This document shows, piece after piece, positions 63,101 to 64,000 of a stretch of 64,000 nt of DNA; the stretch's first letter is position 1, and every line of letters begins with the position of its first letter. The translations under genes were made by a program, and so were the position numbers. Location: assembly GCA_037039685.1 (NCBI GenBank), contig JAWNGF010000015.1, positions 201,001 to 265,000 on the forward strand, in the 5' to 3' direction. The notes below the pieces were generated by a model. That model did no database searches, was not told the DNA's origin, and saw nothing but the letters and a program-made list of their open reading frames with translations. Origin of the DNA: Ceratobasidium sp. AG-K. Lineage: Eukaryota; Basidiomycota; Agaricomycetes; Cantharellales; Ceratobasidiaceae.

Positions 63101-64000
63101 ACTCCATCAGACTCGCCTGTCGTCTCGCCCGCCTGTTCCCTTCTTTTGTGTTTGTGTTCCGTTCCCGTTCGCCGCGTTGCCACCTTCTTGTGGTTATTCT
63201 GTTACATTGTGTAACGCGGCTGTGCTTTGTACGAGTCATGTCTGTTCATACAGCATGACTCACTTGGACACTCCTGACTGGTAGACTGTTTGACTCATGT
63301 GGCTGCGCCTTGTATGACTCGGCCACTTCTCGATTATATATAGAGGACTAACAAGCCTGGTAACCCCAGCTTGTTTTGTCTCGTCAAAACATCCCATTCG
63401 AGTGACACTTTGAACCACCCCTACCCTCAAGAGCCTACAGACACTTAAGTGTGTTGCGGTTCAAGAGGTCACTTAGGTCTTAGTGCCATCCACTCTCCCT
63501 TGCGGCTTGTCTCATAGCCACCAAGAAGAAGCTTACGACAGTGTTGGACTTACACTCCTTCCCGCCATGTCCCAGGAACAAACAATACTTGAGTTCTTCG
63601 CGGGAGATATTGTCGTCTTCCCACAAAGAGCCATCCCAAGTTTTTATTCGATGAGTTGGGGTATACTGGTGAGTGCAAATCAGACATTCGGAGCAGATGA
63701 TACCACAGCTGAGGCACATAGTGCAGCGATGGAAGGTGTTGGTCCCTTTCTCACATAAAGAGCAGGTAGGGGACGAAGGCGGAGCGTCATGTGAATACCA
63801 TTTGCAAAGATACTCGTCCACGTAGGAATCAAGCCATTCGCGCAAGTTTTCGTTGGGGGTCTATAGGAATCAACTACATATGCTGCTTGAAGAATCAATG
63901 CAACGCTTACCTTGTGCGGTTTTTTTCGCTCAGAAGTGTTGTCTTTGGGTTCGGGACATGGTGCGGCCGTCTCACTCTCAGTCGGTGAGACGAATTGATC
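60190..64000 (-). pseudogene. KDZ-family transposase gene with CxC2-type cysteine cluster; nonsense codons and a solo LTR
   Basis: Runs in from the right edge. Introns seen: 63861-63910, 62566-62623, 62341-62399, 62133-62191, 61676-61725, 61483 down to about 61430, and 60536-60586, all GT..AG and about 50-60 bp. The N-terminal part has a cysteine cluster (CSLCEKG.., CTMCLSCGIICSECLICTH, YCTCKRHLPQTCQLLQAGLF) typical of KDZ-associated CxC2 domains. The catalytic part shows ISYDGNACNVWKC, TGVGMFSCTSHS, DFYKGECFAYADHALGSL, ITYNVWCHYITNFHQRI, WHLVGHDRNCYVRYC and GEGVERFWAHINQ, the KDZ RNase H-like core with its late GE-W helix. The C-terminal part has LPSL..LRQAVCNKSLEL and MPWIWRSSAA. Stops at about 61278 (TAA), 61095 (TGA) and 60396 (TGA; CGA fits) make it a pseudogene. 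KDZ transposases mobilise large cut-and-paste transposons in basidiomycetes. Confidence 0.88.
63085..63540 (+). repeat. Solo LTR of the element-B subfamily (456 bp)
   Basis: Starts TGTCGTGAGCTAGCTC and ends CTTACGACA, flanked by the perfect duplication GTGTT (63080-63084 and 63541-63545). It splits the KDZ gene between ..GGKECKSNT and DSWNLLVADLNGF, within the cysteine-cluster domain. No internal element sequence remains, so it arose by LTR-LTR recombination. Confidence 0.93.

Overview
The window reads as genomic DNA of a filamentous basidiomycete, most likely an Agaricomycete of the Rhizoctonia/Ceratobasidium type. The clues are introns of about 50-60 bp with GT..AG ends, an Agaricomycete-style F-box gene, a KDZ (Kyakuja-Dileera-Zisupton) transposase gene, a family of small secreted helical proteins, and chromodomain Ty3/gypsy elements. 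The species is inferred from protein style only. There are no prokaryotic features, tRNA, rRNA or CRISPR arrays that I can support.

Layout. (1) 1-6340 is a Russian-doll nest of LTR elements inside a long-armed inverted-repeat element. (2) 6341-19413 is the main host-gene stretch: an SDR-like gene, a cis-CaaD-like tautomerase gene, and two intact plus two decayed copies of a secreted-protein family. (3) 19414-27353 is an 11-exon F-box gene cut by a nearly intact 5351-bp Copia element (element F) with a GATAA target duplication. (4) 27725-43340 is a tandem satellite with alternating 171/185-bp units, into which Ty3 element A inserted (TSD GGTAT); element A was then invaded by element B (TSD CCAGC). 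(5) 43341-45062 is AT-rich repetitive DNA. (6) 45063-59260 is Ty3 element D (TSD CCAAG), invaded by the young Ty3 element E (TSD GGGTT); D lies in the 3' flank of a KDZ transposase gene. (7) 59266-64000 is that KDZ gene on the minus strand, carrying a solo LTR (TSD GTGTT) and running off the right edge.

How the Ty3 elements work. A, B, D and E share one design. Each has TG..CA LTRs with a TATA box about 33 nt before a 12-nt R sequence, and a primer site just inside the 5' LTR that is complementary to that same R sequence. This is the Tf1-type self-priming arrangement. Gag ends a little after a GGGAAAA heptamer that is followed by a stem-loop, and pol lies in the -1 frame. Pol carries protease, reverse transcriptase, RNase H, integrase and a C-terminal chromodomain. 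A, B and D add a third gene (ORF3) between pol and the 3' LTR that I do not recognise.

Decay. Almost every difference I could find between the paired LTRs of one element is a CpG to TpG or CpA change. Most nonsense codons look like CGA to TGA, and two catalytic aspartates in A appear to have been lost the same way. This points to cytosine methylation of repeats at CpG rather than classical CpA-directed RIP.
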